DNA from: Scilla litardierei
Taxonomy: Eukaryota > Streptophyta > Magnoliopsida > Asparagales > Asparagaceae
Length of the DNA: 64,000 nucleotides
Direction of reading: 5' to 3'
Assembly: GCA_030789695.1 (NCBI GenBank)
Contig: CM061138.1
Coordinates: 182,195,051 to 182,259,050, forward strand
In this document: positions 11,482 through 21,491 of the stretch, in pieces
Position numbering within the stretch: position 1 is the first letter of the stretch
How the letters are laid out: every line of letters starts with the position of its first letter
The notes under the pieces: generated by a model
Told to the model about the DNA's origin: nothing
Seen by the model: only the letters and a program-made list of their open reading frames with translations
Database searches by the model: none
Translations under genes and position numbers: made by a program

Positions 11482-13307
11482 ATGGAGACGAGCACGAGGT
11501 CAAAGGCGGATGGCGTGGATGAGAAGGTACAAGGGCTTCGAGAAGAGTTCACCCGGGAGATCGAGGGCTTGAAGAAAACCCTAGGTGAATCCATCAAGGA
11601 TCACGCCCATTCGCAAGAGGACATCCAAACCGAGCTTCGGGGCATGCGAAGGGACGCCGCGCAGACGGCAAGGGACATCCAAGGGTTAAAGGAGGCAACT
11701 TCAGATCTGAAGTTTTTAAGGGAGGCTACATCGTCAATTCCGGAGATAAAGGCTATGCTCCAAGCCCTCACGATGGAGAGGGGAAGAGATCGGGGCAAGG
11801 GGATTCAAGGGGGAGAAAATCAAGGAGATTCTACCCTTGAATCAGCAATTTGGGAGCAACCGGAGGGGATGACGGCTACGGCGACACCTTGGGGACGAAA
11901 CGCGGCCCCCCAAAACCCTAGGAGGACCGGCCAGCATGAAACAGGGCCGGCAGGCCCTCCTGGGCCTGCGGATGACCCGGCAGGCCCCTCAGGGCCTGCG
12001 GCCACTGCAGCAGGCCCCTCAGGGCCTGCAGAAAGTACAGCAGGCCCTGTTGGGCCTGCGTAGCACGCGACAGGCCCAACTGGGCCTGCCGCAGCTGCGG
12101 CAGGGCCCAGTGGGCCTGCCGCAGCAGCTGCAGGCCCGGACGGGCCTGCTGCGGCATCGGCAGGCCCATTCAGGCCTGCCGTTGCCCCAGCAGCCCCGAT
12201 CCGGCCTGCAGCCCAGTTCTGGGGGCCCGCCGAGGTGCAGGCGGCCCCCTGGGGGCCGCGTCGACGCCAACTACTTTTCGAGGGCCCCCGGTAGCGCAGA
12301 CAGGCCCATGGGGGCCAGATGGAGGCGGATGGGCCTGGGACACGATGATTGGGGCTCCAGCAGCCCAATTTTGGAGACCAGAGGCTCACCCACATGTACT
12401 GAGACCGCAGGTGGACCCCAGACAGGTATTTGATGGCTTTCCGGAGCGGGGACAGGGCCCGGGGGGCTACTTTGGAGGACGGACAGCGCCAGTACAGCCG
12501 GCCAGAGGAGCCGGAGGACCCATGATGGCGCGACAGCAGGAGTTTCCGGGGTACCATTACCAGCCCGAGGCGTGGGAGCGACCCGGGTGGCCTGAGGAGC
12601 TGTACGGGGCTGACGGAGGAGGGACCGTTGAGGCAGTCGGCGGAGGATTCGGTCGTGGGGGAGACCGCGGTAGAGATGGGGGTCCACAGGGAGACATTAA
12701 TGCAGACCGCCGCCTCATGAAGCTGAAGATGCCGATTTTTGACGGCACAGACCCGGACGGATGGATCTACCGGGCGGAGCGGTATTTCCAGGTGATGAGA
12801 TTGACGGAGGAGGAGGTTCTGAGAGCCATAGGGATCTACTTCGCGGGGAAGGCGTTGGCATGGTACAGGTGGAAGGCGGCACGGACGCCCTTCCGCACTT
12901 GGGAGGAGCTTTCCGCACTGATATTAGACCGGTTCCAGGATACTCCAGGGGGAGATTTCTACGAGCAGTTATCTGCTCTGAGGCAGGAGGGAACGGTCCG
13001 GGATTATGTAGAGAAGTTCGAGATGCTGAATAGTAGGGTGAATGAGGTGACCGACGAGGTGATGATCGGGAATTTCATGAGGGGACTGAAGCCCTCCATA
13101 CGAGCAGAGCTGAGGATGCAGAGCCCGGGGACACTGGAGGATGTCCTTCGCCTGGCCCACAAGGCGGAGGAGAAGCATGCGGAGGAGAGGAGCACTCGGG
13201 GAACTTGGGGAGCCCAGAGCCAGCGTAGTCAGACGGCACCGGTCCCACCTTCGGGGGTTACAGTAGCACCAGGGGACGCGGAAATGAAGAAAGAGGAAAC
13301 CCGATAA
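11482..13307 (+). pseudogene. Ty3-type Gag of G2, frameshifted
   Basis: The ATG at 11482 lies 12 bp after the primer site and opens METSTRSKADG. A heptad-like coiled coil follows to about residue 100. Next is a Gly-Pro-Ala-rich, collagen-like stretch encoded by the repeat at 11940-12240; the first frame stops there at 12063. Gag resumes in another frame, open by 12345, with the Retrotrans_gag core: MKLKMPIFDGTDPDGW, AERYFQVM, LSALRQEGTVRDYVEKFE and FMRGLKPSIRAELR. This frame ends at an in-frame TAA (13305-13307), directly followed by the zinc-knuckle/protease frame. The single stop may be a leaky Gag/Gag-Pro boundary or a mutation. The order coiled coil, low-complexity linker, core, knuckle is identical in G1. 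Confidence 0.85.
11940..12240 (+). repeat. Gag minisatellite encoding a collagen-like GPA stretch
   Basis: CAGGCCC and GGGCCTG alternate about every 10-20 bp and form roughly ten 30-33-bp units. Because the unit is palindromic, all forward and reverse frames stay open and give Gly/Pro/Ala or Arg/Gln-rich peptides. The true frame gives GPSGPA-type triplets. The length is a multiple of three in most units, consistent with in-frame expansion, but the array contains the frame switch of the gag gene. Confidence 0.85.
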
Positions 13308-13931
13308 GTGATCCCTGGTAGGCAGATGACTGAGGCTGATATGAGGGCAAGGCGTGCCGCAGGCCTCTGTTTCAGATGCGATGAGAAGTTCAGTCCCGGT
13401 CATCGATGTGCGAGCAGGCTGATGCAGATCGTGATAATGCCGGACGAGGGGGAGTATGCAGAGGAGAGAGAGCCAGTGATGACGGAAGAGAGCGAGGCTG
13501 AGCACGCACATCTGGATGTAGCGGAGGTGTCCCTGAACTCCTTGGTAGGGGTAACCACGAACCATACCATGAAGTTGTCAGGGCGATTGGACGACGCGCC
13601 GGTGACGGTACTCATAGACAGTGGGGCTACCCACAATTTCATCTCTCGACATTTGGTGGATCGTCATAGGTTGCAGGTGAGCACCTTGGAGACGTTTACG
13701 GTCCTCTCCGGGACAGGAAGGAGGGAGGAGACCAGTGGGATGTGCAAGGGGCTGAGTCTGACCTTACAAGGGGTGCAGATCGTGGAGGACTTCTTGCCCC
13801 TAGAGTTGGACAATATCGATGTGATTTTGGGCGTGCAGTGGCTAAGGGGGTTGGGCGAGGTGAAGATGAACTGGAAGCAGCTTAGGATGGAATTCCAGGA
13901 GGGGGGGTCGTACGGTGGTTCTGACAGGTGA
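13308..13931 (+). CDS. Zinc knuckle plus retropepsin-like protease of G2
   Basis: This 207-codon frame continues Gag in the same phase after the TAA at 13305-13307. It has no ATG at its very start, so it is probably made by readthrough, or starts at an internal ATG such as 13326. Near its start is a zinc knuckle CFRCDEKFSPGHRC (RNA binding). Near residues 95-115 is the aspartic-protease signature LIDSGATHNFIS, with the second half motif DVILGVQWL around residue 175. The protease cuts Gag and Gag-Pol in Ty3 elements. The frame stops about 80 bp before the 3' LTR, so RT, RNase H and integrase are missing. The active-site Asp-Ser-Gly is intact. Confidence in the domain call is high; current expression is unknown. 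Confidence 0.85.
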   Translation: MIPGRQMTEADMRARRAAGLCFRCDEKFSPGHRCASRLMQIVIMPDEGEYAEEREPVMTEESEAEHAHLDVAEVSLNSLVGVTTNHTMKLSGRLDDAPVTVLIDSGATHNFISRHLVDRHRLQVSTLETFTVLSGTGRREETSGMCKGLSLTLQGVQIVEDFLPLELDNIDVILGVQWLRGLGEVKMNWKQLRMEFQEGGSYGGSDR

Positions 13932-13997
13932 CCCTAGCCTCTGTTTTCCCTCGGGGGCCTTCAAAGCCAGATCTCCACCTTGAGGACAAGATGGCTC

Positions 13998-14013
13998 TTT
14001 TAGGGGGCGGTAT
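13998..14013 (+). other. Polypurine tract of G2
   Basis: TTTTAGGGGGCGGTAT abuts the 3' LTR, as required for plus-strand priming. Confidence 0.85.
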
Positions 14014-14435
14014 TGATGCGGACCCGAGCCCGCACCCACCACTTGAGGCCGGCGGCTATCTAGGGGGACCCACCCCCCTCTAGTCACTTACGTGCGCCGT
14101 AGGAGGCGCGGTAGCACGTAGGAGGGTTAGTTAGGGGTATTCTAGTCATTTTAGACTAGATTAGTAATTCCCCACTTTTCTATAAATTAGGGCTAGCCGT
14201 CTTTATTTGTTTGGATGCTTATTTTGTGAAGAACAATTGTAGGCGTCATTTGTGAGGGTGTTTAGGCTTTGTTCCGTACATTCAAAGCTAGGAGAGCGAG
14301 TCTCCTCTCGAAAGAGGCTCATTTATCAATCTATTTCCATAGTTCTTCGCAATTTAAGATCCAAACATTCCACCTTTTTATATTTTTCCTCTTTAAATTC
14401 TGAAATTAATTGATACGAAACCCTAGTTCGTATCA
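14014..14435 (+). repeat. 3' LTR of G2
   Basis: The LTR is 422 bp and about 99 percent identical to the 5' copy: one G missing in a G-run near 14064, plus two visible substitutions. It is followed by CAACA, matching the 5-bp sequence before the 5' LTR. Confidence 0.93.
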
Positions 14436-14440
14436 CAACA

Positions 14441-15454
14441 CCAATCGGAGATTTATCGTAACTCTGAAGACAATACAAACCATCACATTTACCCTGCACA
14501 AATCACCTTTGTTAATGTCCTGGAAAAATTAAGAATTAGGAGAGAAGGTTACATGTTAATTAAGATAATTTGTTAACAACGCGTAGAGATACGATTGAAT
14601 GGCACTAAATGGGATGCTAATTACTGTATAAACAGTAGAAAATAAGATCAATTTGGCCAATGTTAAAGAAGATTTAGAGCTTCCATTAGCAGATAACAAA
14701 TGATGCAATATAGGACGATTGAAAGCAAGAAAACCATTTAGAATTACCAGTTGATATATGGTAGCACCAAAATTTATGATCCATGAACTAGAAAATGAAC
14801 ACACGCTAAATAAGATATGCTTGGACTAAGTGGCAATATCTGAAGTTGAAGGTGGTCTTATCTTCCAAGTAATCATTCTTTGCTTATGAAAGAGTTACTG
14901 AACCGTATCAGTGAACATAGTTGGAGAATCATTCTGTTATGGGTGACGGGGAAGCAATGGAGGCAAGGTAAAAGGCTCATCAGAAAGATATGTAGACTGA
15001 GGTGCCCATGTTGACTTGACATGTAACTCGGCACCAATCAACTGCTTGGTTTGGTGTGTTACAATGAGTCACTAATGAGTATGGGTATGGCCATAGCCAG
15101 AAGCAGGACTGTTGAAATTACATCGTCCACAAGTCAGGTTCCTTGACCTCTGAACCTAGTGCCACATCCCCCAATAGAAATTAATGCAGAGCTCTTAATG
15201 TTAGGTGCAGTCAAAGGTGCAAATGAGAATTTTATTGCTTGATATAGTCAAAGAATAGACATTGTGGAGAGATGGAATATTGCCTTCCTCAGCCAAAAGT
15301 TGGCTGGAAAGAGGCTTGATATGGGGAGTTAGCCTAGAGAGAAATTTACAAACAAACAATTTTTCATGCTGCTTCTAAGGGCCCCAAGATTATTTGTAAT
15401 AGGATGTTATTGATTCAGTTTGTCCATCATACGTTTTAAGAAGCATTCGTAATC
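14441..15454 (-). pseudogene. Decayed Copia pre-integrase / protease region
   Basis: Just right of G2, the minus strand encodes a QGKCDGLYCLQSYDKSPIG-like phrase, resembling the short segment before the Copia integrase zinc finger. This continues the same minus-strand pol remnant seen at 4.1-6.4 and 9.2-9.7 kb in the right order. The rest (14.5-15.4 kb) is rich in stops; protease or gag would be expected here but cannot be read with certainty. Confidence 0.5.
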
Positions 15455-15462
15455 CTTTAAAG

Positions 15463-16252
15463 CTATGCAGTTAAGTCGGTGAGTCGGCAGCAAGTCGGCC
15501 AAGTACCGACTCATGACTAGTCGAACGAGTCGGCCACTAGTCGACGACTAGTCGCACCCAAATGTTAACATATTTTATTTCATGTATCAGATGTTGCTTC
15601 TTTTTTAGGTTTGTACTAGGCATATAATTTTTTAGCTCAGATAAATTCTATGAAAATTCACTATTTTTTAATCTTTTGCCTACATATTATTGCAGATACT
15701 GTCATGTTAGAGTTCAATCAGTATACACCTGGTTCGCGATGGAGGCAAATAACCATCAGTCGAAAGGATCATAGGGAAGCATGCAATGAGACAGTTGGAT
15801 TCTATGGCCGAATAAGAAAATATACGCCAAGGATGAGATTTCTACATGGAAAAGGATGTGGCCAGTCGCAGTTTTAGAGTGAACATTTTCTAGGGTTCAT
15901 TACTGATGGTCATCTATTGAAAATCTCTTGGGAGGAGAGTTTCAAGTCCTTGGCTTCCTCTTGAAATTCAACTCGATCCATTGTGAATGTTTTGATTACC
16001 ACGAAGTTAGAACGTGAGACAAACAATTTCCCTCTTGTATTTTGATTGTAGAAGTATGCTGAAAAAGTCGGACCAAGTCGGACCACAAGTCGGACCAAAT
16101 CGGTCAAAAAGTCGGACTAAGTCGACGCCTAGTCGGTGTCCGACTCACCTCCCGACTTTTGAAAAGTTTCAAGTCGGTCCTCCACCGACTCTCGACTAGT
16201 CGGCGACTAGTCGGCGACTAGTCGACGACTAGTCAGCGCCTCGATAGCATAG
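15463..16252. mobile_element. Non-autonomous TIR transposon with ACTAGTCG subterminal arrays
   Basis: A 790-bp element is flanked by a perfect 8-bp duplication CTTTAAAG (15455-15462 and 16253-16260). Its outer ends are CTATGCAG and GCATAG, a 6-bp inverted match. Both ends carry clusters of GACTAGTCG and AGTCGG phrases (15477-15555 and 16064-16235), as expected of transposase-binding subterminal repeats. The 8-bp duplication suggests the hAT superfamily; Mutator is possible. A 75-codon interior frame (15650-15877) has no recognisable transposase domain. Confidence 0.75.
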
Positions 16253-16260
16253 CTTTAAAG

Positions 16261-17283
16261 TCTAATCTCCTTGTTTGAGACTGATCATGTTCTTGTAGAC
16301 ATGGAACACTTTGGAAATGTTATTCATCAAATAATTTTCTCGAACTGCTTTCAAATATCTTTCACATTGTCTAATAACTACCAGGATGAGGTGTAGGTGG
16401 GTCGGTGTCGGCAGAGTCAAAGTTAGGCTTATTTGCTTTGAGGAAGTTGAAGTACTTGATTTGGGTTGAGCTCTGTGTTTGATCAGGTTGGGTATTATTT
16501 GGTTTGTCTTTTTTAGACTTTGCTGCTTTCCTTAAACATCATGCCTTATTCCATCCACATAGGTCACACAAGTATTTAGATCCAAAATTCAAAATTCTAA
16601 AAATGTTGTAATAGGTTGACTGAAAAATAATGCCAACATCCTACTTGTTGTTTGATATGGCATGAACAATCATTGTTTGAGGAGGCCTACCTTGGAGATT
16701 AGGATATGTTTAGTAGGCATAACTAATTAACCATTTGACTTTGCAGTTATTTATGCAATTTGCTGCATTCCACATAAGTTTATGCATACATGGAAATTGG
16801 CTGGATTGAGAAAAAAAGGAAACATAACTGGGAGTAGAATACAAATCCTTGCAACCAATTGAAATCAGTTAGTCTTGAATTTCCATAATGATCATTGGAA
16901 TTTTGCAAGGCTATGTCACTTGGTCACCATTAGAGCAAGTTTACAGTAAAATCAGTGCGATGCTTCAGTTGGGTTGTGGTGGTTACCAACTGATGGGCAA
17001 TAGGACAACCCAAGATCATTGATTTTACTACGTAAAGCTGTTACTTGAGGATTTTGAAAAGTGCAATATTTATATCATTAATTAGGATTCTTTGTCAATG
17101 CACTCATTTCCTGCATAATTACGAGCATTACATGTGTAGGATTAGGTCATATATGAATTTCTAAGTGTTTTCATAAGGGTACAACTCGAGGAGTATTGAT
17201 CCTTGTCAGATATGAATAGTGTGCACATTGTTATTAGGCTAAACATTGCTTCATGCAAGAATTCAGCTTATTGTGGTTAGTTC
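16261..17283. other. Unassigned DNA between transposons
   Basis: No gene is readable. Position and stop-rich composition suggest the gag end of the decayed minus-strand Copia element, but I could not confirm a gag motif. It ends in AGTTC, the left target duplication of Sire-A. Confidence 0.3.
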
Positions 17284-17677
17284 TGTTGAATATTGGACTT
17301 CTCCCTACTTAGTGTTAATGATGAGCAAACATAAATACTTGTGACTAATCCCCTATTTTGCAGTTAATCCATTGCCTAAGCTTATTATGAAGACTACTTA
17401 CAATGGATGACACTCAAAGTTGATTGAAGGCAAATGACATGGATTGGATGATCGTAGATGATGATTGAAGCTCCATGAAGACTTCAAGCTCATACGATGG
17501 ATAGAAGAGAGAATTCGTCAATTTAATTTTCTTTTATCTCTTCTAGTATGTAGCTTAGAAGTAGAACTTTGATGGAGCACTCACACACATCATCATTTCA
17601 GTCTTAGGACATCATTAGATCATTCGTCCTTAGACTCCAATTCATTTCTTTAGTGATTGTACTTGGATTGTCTTTAA

Positions 17678-18327
17678 CAGTCGACTGCTGAACGTTTTAC
17701 AGTCGACTGTTTCAAAAACAGTCGACTGTGTTTTGTTCTATAGTCGCCTGTTATGCTCAAACTTGTACAATCTAGTTTTGGGCCTATCTGTTTATTTCGC
17801 ACAGGCAACTGATGAACGATACACAGGCACCTGTCCAGTTGACAGTTGACTGTGTTTTGTGAATCAGTCACCTATCTATCTTCTGCCCAAACTTTGTGAT
17901 CTGCCTTTTATGGCCAGTCGACTAATGTTGTATATACAGTCGACTGTCCCTTGGATCAGTCGACTGTCTATGCTGCAACAGTCGTCTGTCTGTGAGTCAA
18001 TTCATTGACTATGCTCTCTGGAAATTCTCAGGGTATATGACAGTCGTCTGTATAAGGATTTACAGTCGCATGTTCTGATTAACAGTCTACTGTTTTATTC
18101 TCATCAGTCGTCTGTCCTGTTATATTACAAGATTTCCAGATTTCATTCAACTTGCCCATCTTTCGGCCAGTCGCCTGTAGAAGGATTTACAGTCGTCTGT
18201 TGGTTTAACAGTCGACTGTCTTTGCTTTATCAGTCGACTGTCCATGTGGTAAGTTACCGTTATGAATTCTTACCTACCCTTGCTGACTGTGCAACAGTCG
18301 ACTGTGGTTTCTTCAACAGTCGACTGT
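17678..18327 (+). promoter_or_regulatory. CAGTCGACTG palindrome array, 5' LTR
   Basis: About nine perfect CAGTCGACTG sites and about ten variants (CAGTCGCCTG, CAGTCGTCTG, CAGGCACCTG, CAGTTGACTG) lie in 650 bp, usually followed by T. The ends CAG/CTG are conserved while the central base pairs vary. The array stops 86 bp before the TATA box. Known Sireviruses of maize carry a different palindrome in the same part of the LTR. The likely role is a protein-binding or enhancer array; RNA hairpins are an alternative. Confidence 0.85.
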
Positions 18328-18412
18328 CGCGAGCGCAGATTCTATCCGTTGAGATTTTTCTCATGGATTCCTAAAGGGGTTTTGCCTAAACTGTTTTGTG
18401 GATTTGAGAAAC

Positions 18413-18420
18413 CTATATAA
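18413..18420 (+). promoter_or_regulatory. TATA box of Sire-A 5' LTR
   Basis: CTATATAA is the only strong TATA match near the palindrome array. The same box in the 3' LTR is at 28536-28543. Transcription would start about 30 bp downstream. Confidence 0.7.
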
Positions 18421-19100
18421 GGGCCTTCTACTGTTCCATTGAAAGGTTACCTAGGCTATTGCAAAATCTCTCAAGCTTTCATTCTAAAGTTTTAAAGCTC
18501 TCAAATCCAAAGCCCTAAGAATTCCAATCTTTGATCTCTTGCTCTCCAACCTAGAACCAAAGAGTTATCTTCTAGGCATTTGGTGCAGTCAAGAGAAAGG
18601 GCTTTCTTCTCTTTTCCAAGAGAGTCTTCAACACACAACACACCACTCCTTCAAGTTCTACTTCAAGGCATATGTGATTGTAATTGTTGCTTTCATAATT
18701 TCATAACTTTCGTTATTTGAATTTGCTCTCGGGTTGTGAGAGCGGTTTGCTCGCTCCCAAGTTGTGGGAGTCAAGGTCAATCGATTGTTCTCCGATTTAA
18801 CTTGTAGGATTGCTACAAGTGGGGTTTTAAGGAAACCTCAAGTTAGGGTTCTAACTTGAGTATCCGGAGGTATCCGGGTGGAAGGGACGTAGGATTACCG
18901 GGAACAAGTCGGAAAGTGACTTGGGTAATCCGAACCCTTGAAACATCTCTGCGTTTGCGTATGTTTCATTTTGGGTTTAATTTCTATTCTGCATTATTTT
19001 GTTGGATTGCATTTAAATTGGTGTAACTATCTTTTTAAATTGCATAAACACTATTCAACCCACCTTCTAGTGTTTTTCCCATAGACAGGATCCTTACAAG

Positions 19101-19112
19101 TGGTATCAGAGC
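19101..19112 (+). other. Primer-binding site of Sire-A (initiator Met tRNA)
   Basis: TGGTATCAGAGC begins two bases after the 5' LTR, complementary to the 3' end of initiator-Met tRNA. Confidence 0.95.
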
Positions 19113-19126
19113 ACAATGTTATAGCT

Positions 19127-21461
19127 ATGGTATCCAACAACAACAACGTTCCTCCGCCGACTTCGTACAACAATCACGATCGTGATGGAGCGTCCACACT
19201 TTTCGAAGGTCAATCTACGGTGCGTCCTCCATGTTTCAATGGCCCTAACTTTGGCTATTGGAAGTGTAGGATGGAGACGTTCCTTAGGAGTGCTTCACTT
19301 TGGAGAACCCTCCACAAGGAGTACGTCGAGCCCACCGAAGAGGATTTTGAAAAATGGACGTCTTCCGAGAAATCCGTCGAAGTCAACAACGCTAAAGCAA
19401 TGAACGCTCTTCATTGTGCGTTGGACCCGAATGAGTTCAACAAGATATGCACATGTAAGAGTGCATATCAAATTTGGAACCATCTCATCGTTACCCATGA
19501 GGGAACGAATAAGGTAAAACATTCAAAGTTATATGTTGCCGTGCAAAACTTCAATTTGTTTCATTTGCAGGAAAATGAGAGCATTGTATCGATGTACGGA
19601 CGCTTTACGGACATCACCAATGAATTGGAAGCTCTTGGCCAAACATACACCGAACTTGAAAAGGTAAGGAAGATCATCATGGGAATGACCTCCAAGTGGA
19701 AAAGAAGAGCGATCGCCATCGAGGAGGTCAATGATTTGAAGAATTACACAGTTGTGAATCTTATCGGGACTCTCATGTCTTATGAGGTAAGACGAGAGAA
19801 CCGATTAAAGATTCGAGCTATGATGAATCCTTCGGAGGCCAAGAAGAAGGCTTTGGCATTCAACGCCAATTTATCATCCTCCGATAGTGAAGAATCAAAG
19901 AATGAGATGGATTTGGGTGAAATGGCCCAAATGGCGAAGAAGTTCCAACACTTCTTCCGCAAAGGTAAATTTCCCTCTAACAAACGATTTGAGTCTACTA
20001 ATGCTACTTTCTCTCTTTGCTTTAAGTGTAATAAGCCAGGGCACATCAAGATGGATTGCCCAATGCTAAAGAACAAAGAGAAGTGGAAAACTCTGAAGTA
20101 CCACAAGTCCGACAAGAACAAGAGAGACAAGAAGAAAGGACTCGTAGGTACATTCGATGACTCAAGTGAAAAATCATCAAGTGATTCTAATGATGAGAAG
20201 GGTGAGAGCGCTCACATGTGCTTTATGGCCAGAGAGGATCCACTCTCCGATGAGAGTGATTCCGACACGGATGATACCGAGGTAACAATGGATGAACTTC
20301 GTATTGCTAATGAAGAATTATTTGCTAAATGTCAATCTTTAATGCTTAGATATACTAGCTTAAAGAAATCAAATGTTAGCAAGTCATCCATTCCATGCAT
20401 TATCAACAATGACACCATTGTTGGTACTTTAACTCTTGAGAAAGCAAACTTAGCTTCTCAAAATATCACTTTGAGAAATGAGGTGAATAACCTCAAATCT
20501 CAACTAGATCAAACACATCCTAAGGATAATAGTGATCTAGTTACACGACACACACAATTGGGTTTAGAGAATGATTCTCTTAAAACCCAAGTGCACGAGC
20601 TCAAAGCACGGGTGTCCACCTTGGATACCAACATTTCTTTTCTAAAGGAGAAATATGAGCTTATGTCCTTCCGTATTGTGAGATTCAATAAGGGAAAAGG
20701 ACAATCGGATGATTTGCTTGCAAACCAATTTCCGGTCACACATCGTGTTGGTCTTGGTTTTGTAAAAGCAAATGCATCCAATGATCGCACCTCCTATAGT
20801 GGTGTCACTATAGACTTTGTGAGGCCGTCCTCCGGTGCATCCACAAGTGGTGTCAAAGACACTATAGGTAGCAAACCTACCAAGAAAGTCACCACTTCAC
20901 ATTCTCTTCCTTTTGACAAGAAACCCACTAAGGGTGGAAACCAAAAGAGAAGTCATGCTTACATGTACACTAACATTCATCCACGTAGGAAACCTCATAC
21001 TTCACAAGTGGATAATCATGACACGTTTTATGCTTCACACCCACGGACACGTACAAAACCACACATGAGAAATACTCATGTACGTGCTCCTATACACCCG
21101 TATGCACATATGCATCATTCTTACATGTATGCTCATCCTCCACATGTCATGCATGATCCATATGCTTCATACAACATGCATGTTCTCAAGGATACATATC
21201 ATTCTCGTATGTCATGCATATCCGCCACCACATTTCTATGCGAGAAACCATGTTCCTAAGAAGCATGCACCACATAGAAATTCAACAAGTATGCATGCAA
21301 CTAGGAAAAGGACTCCCAAAACATACACCATTTGGGGTCCTAAGAACCATAGGCTAAATGATAGTAATGCTTATGTTGATTCCTATTTTCATGATGTTAT
21401 TAATAATGGTAATTATGTTGGGAAGCGGAACTTCACTTGGACTTGGCTTCCAAAGGGCTAA
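19127..21461 (+). pseudogene. Gag of Sire-A, frameshifted near the C-terminus
   Basis: The start is the ATG at 19127 (MVSNNNNVPPP), 15 bp after the primer site; the upstream in-frame codons are primer-site sequence. The N-terminal part has the Copia Gag (UBN2/DUF4219-like) core: FNGPNFGYWKCRMETFL near residue 35, then ALDPNEFNKICTCKSAYQIW. A canonical zinc knuckle CFKCNKPGHIKMDC lies near residues 298-311. Acidic Asp/Ser/Glu tracts follow, then a coiled coil (about 430-540) and a His/Tyr/Arg-rich tail. The long coiled-coil tail is typical of Sirevirus Gag. The frame breaks near 21215-21235; the C-terminal end, closing with TWLPKG, continues in another frame to 21461. The same C-terminus occurs in Sire-B. 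Gag packages the RNA in cytoplasmic particles. Confidence 0.9.
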
Positions 21462-21491
21462 TCCCCTTGGACCCAATAAACATTGGGTACC

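Larger units (their letters stand above)
11033..14435 (+). mobile_element. Gag-protease LTR retrotransposon without RT, element G2
   Basis: This complete 3403-bp plus-strand element has LTRs TGATGCGG...GTATCA and a perfect target duplication CAACA (11028-11032 and 14436-14440). The initiator-Met primer site lies at 11459 and the polypurine tract is TTTTAGGGGGCGG. The interior carries Ty3-type Gag, a zinc knuckle and an aspartic protease domain, then ends. RT, RNase H and integrase are absent. The LTRs differ at about three positions including one G-run indel, so the insertion is young. It sits in the same decayed Copia element as G1. Gag architecture is shared with G1 although the LTRs are unrelated, which suggests two parallel non-autonomous families derived from one Ty3 lineage. 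Confidence 0.93.
17284..19098 (+). repeat. 5' LTR of Sire-A
   Basis: The LTR is 1815 bp. It contains an array of CAGTCGACTG palindromes (17678-18327), a TATA box at 18413 and a long leader. Differences from the 3' LTR are frequent inside the palindromes. Confidence 0.95.

Noticed and set aside
11820..12557. 245-codon minus-strand frame with Gly/Pro/Ala repeats
   Set aside because: The palindromic minisatellite keeps all frames open; the sense strand holds Gag and the element's primer site sets the direction.
15650..15877. 75-codon frame in the 0.8-kb TIR element as a transposase remnant
   Set aside because: No catalytic or DNA-binding motif is visible; length is compatible with chance.
17678..18327. 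Palindromic array as a CRISPR-like array
   Set aside because: Repeats are 10 bp, irregularly spaced and variable, lie in an LTR present twice, and the genome is eukaryotic.
19101..19112. tRNA gene fragment (initiator Met)
   Set aside because: Only the 12-base primer complement is present and no cloverleaf can be formed.
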